NCBI GenBank assembly: GCA_966111775.1
Contig: CBHWBD010000001.1
Span: forward strand, 46,493-110,492
DNA from: Pelomonas sp966111775
GTDB taxonomy: Bacteria > Pseudomonadota > Gammaproteobacteria > Burkholderiales > Burkholderiaceae_C
DNA: 64,000 nt
Reading direction: 5' to 3'
The translations under genes and the position numbers were made by a program. Position 1 is the stretch's first letter; each line of letters begins with the position of its first letter. Below, piece by piece: positions 62,939 through 64,000 of the stretch. The notes below the pieces were generated by a model. It ran no database searches. It was not told the DNA's origin and saw nothing but the letters and a program-made list of their open reading frames with translations.

Positions 62939-64000
62939 TCAGCCGCAGAAGCGGTTGACGAGGTTCTCGAGCACCTCCTGGCGGCCGGAGACGGGCGCCA
63001 CGTCGGTGTTGGCTTCGAGCACCTGGTTGGCGAGCTCGCTCAAGGAGCGACGGCCTTGCAGGATGTCCTGGCCGGCAGGCTGGTCCCAGCCGGCGTAGCG
63101 GGCGTCGACGGCAGCCTTCAGGCGGCCGTCATTGATCATCTTTTCGGCGATCAGCAGGCCCTGGGCGCAGACGTCCATGCCGCCGATGTGGCCGTGGAAG
63201 AGGTCGGCCGCGTCGATGGACTGGCGGCGCACCTTGGCGTCGAAGTTCAGGCCGCCCGAGCCCAGGCCGCCGGCCTGCAGCACGTGGTAGAGCGCCAGCG
63301 CCGTCTCGGGCACGTTGTTGGGGAACTGGTCGGTGTCCCAGCCCAGCTGCGGGTCGCCGCGGTTCATGTCCAGGCTGCCGAGAATGCCCAGCGCGCCGGC
63401 GGTGGCGATCTCGTGCTCGAAGCTGTGGCCCGACAGCGTGGCGTGGTTGGCCTCGATGTTGACCTTGACTTCCTTCTCCAGGCCGTAGCGGACGAGGAAG
63501 CCGTAGACGGTGGCGGTGTCGAAGTCGTACTGGTGCTTGGACGGCTCGCGCGGCTTGGGCTCGATGAGGATGGCGCCCTTGAAGCCGATCTTGTGCTTGT
63601 AGTCGACCACCATGCTCAGGAAGCGGCCGAGCTGGTCCAGCTCCTGGCCCAGGCGCGTGTTCAGCAAGGTCTCGTAGCCCTCGCGGCCGCCCCAGAGCAC
63701 ATAGTTCTCGCCGCCGAGCTTGAGCGTCGCGTCCATGGCGTCGCGCACCTGCAGGGCGGCGAGCTTGAAGATCTCGGGATCGGGATTGCTGGCCGCACCC
63801 GACATGAAGCGACGGTGGCTGAAGAGGTTGGCCGTGCCCCACAGCAGCTTGAGGCCGGTGGCCTGCTGCTTCTCGCCGAGCACGTCGACGAGGCGCAGGA
63901 AGTTGTCGTGGCTCTCGCGCGGCGTGGCGCCTTCGGGGGCGACGTCGCGGTCATGGAAGCAGTAGTAGGGCAGGCCGAGCTTGGCGAAGAACTCGAAGGC
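62939..64000 (-). CDS. xylA: Xylose isomerase (N-terminus beyond window edge)
   Basis: The last 353 residues of XylA are visible, running in frame to base 64000. Motifs: YYCFHDRDVAPEG (catalytic His), GGREGYETL, ILIEPKPREPSKHQYDFD (metal Glu), NIEANHATLSGHSFEHE and LDMNRGDPQLGWDTDQFPNN (metal ligands). It converts D-xylose to D-xylulose. About 85 residues are missing from the N-terminus. No xylulokinase is in the window. It is upstream of GH1 and probably starts this operon or follows other xylose genes. Confidence 0.95.
   Translation of the reverse strand, partial: AFEFFAKLGLPYYCFHDRDVAPEGATPRESHDNFLRLVDVLGEKQQATGLKLLWGTANLFSHRRFMSGAASNPDPEIFKLAALQVRDAMDATLKLGGENYVLWGGREGYETLLNTRLGQELDQLGRFLSMVVDYKHKIGFKGAILIEPKPREPSKHQYDFDTATVYGFLVRYGLEKEVKVNIEANHATLSGHSFEHEIATAGALGILGSLDMNRGDPQLGWDTDQFPNNVPETALALYHVLQAGGLGSGGLNFDAKVRRQSIDAADLFHGHIGGMDVCAQGLLIAEKMINDGRLKAAVDARYAGWDQPAGQDILQGRRSLSELANQVLEANTDVAPVSGRQEVLENLVNRFCG

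Noticed and set aside
1..64000. CRISPR array, insertion sequence, tRNA or rRNA
   Set aside because: No regularly spaced repeats, transposase motifs or RNA-gene signatures were found when reading both strands; short tRNAs cannot be fully excluded without a dedicated search.

Overview
The window is a GC-rich stretch of a Gram-negative chromosome that is almost entirely a plant cell-wall glycan utilisation locus. Two TonB-dependent receptors, lipoproteins, Tat-type signals and a ChvE-type transporter suggest a betaproteobacterium of the Burkholderiales (a Roseateles or Mitsuaria-like group is my guess; no rRNA or marker gene is present to prove it). I saw no tRNA, rRNA, CRISPR array, insertion sequence or phage gene.

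Region 1 (1-24118, minus strand) is a xyloglucan degradation operon. It opens with a TonB-dependent receptor and continues with GH35, an SGNH esterase, GH95, GH43, GH74, GH5, GH29, GH97, a second GH74, GH39 and a GH3 that runs off the left edge. GH74 and GH5 cut the backbone outside the cell. GH35, GH95, GH29, GH43 and the esterase remove galactose, fucose (or L-galactose), arabinose and acetyl groups. GH3 and GH39 finish the oligosaccharides. The alpha-xylosidase (GH31) normally needed is not in the window.

Region 2 (24119-32930) is the control and second uptake module. It holds two tandem FadR-type GntR regulators, a frameshifted flavin halogenase, a secreted Ig-repeat lipoprotein, a second TonB-dependent receptor and a GH74-derived fragment. 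FadR-like palindromes (TGGTCWGACCA) lie in three promoter regions: before the first receptor and gntR pair, between the halogenase pseudogene and the lipoprotein, and before the ABC/sugar-acid operon at 51.7 kb. They imply one regulon.

Region 3 (32966-41073, plus strand) carries two near-duplicate flavin-dependent halogenases, a PfkB kinase (KdgK-like), a TonB-like protein ending in a PA14 domain, a secreted peptidase-like/TPR protein, and a membrane GAF-PAS protein.

Region 4 (41102-51700, minus strand) is a tightly overlapping operon: a ribose-type ABC importer, then an aldose dehydrogenase, a lactonase, a zinc alcohol dehydrogenase, a tagaturonate reductase, a mutarotase, an altronate dehydratase and an alpha/beta hydrolase. 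With KdgK this makes a complete oxidative path from L-galactose to KDPG; an L-fucose role is the main alternative. It matches the alpha-L-fucosidases/galactosidases encoded nearby.

Region 5 (51851-64000, minus strand) handles arabinoxylan or xylose: xylose isomerase (cut by the right edge), GH1, a GPH symporter, GH62 arabinofuranosidase, a CE1-type esterase, the ChvE-MmsA-MmsB multiple sugar importer, a lone type-3 solute-binding protein and a second GH29. Together the genes take up, debranch and oxidise xyloglucan and xylan sugars.
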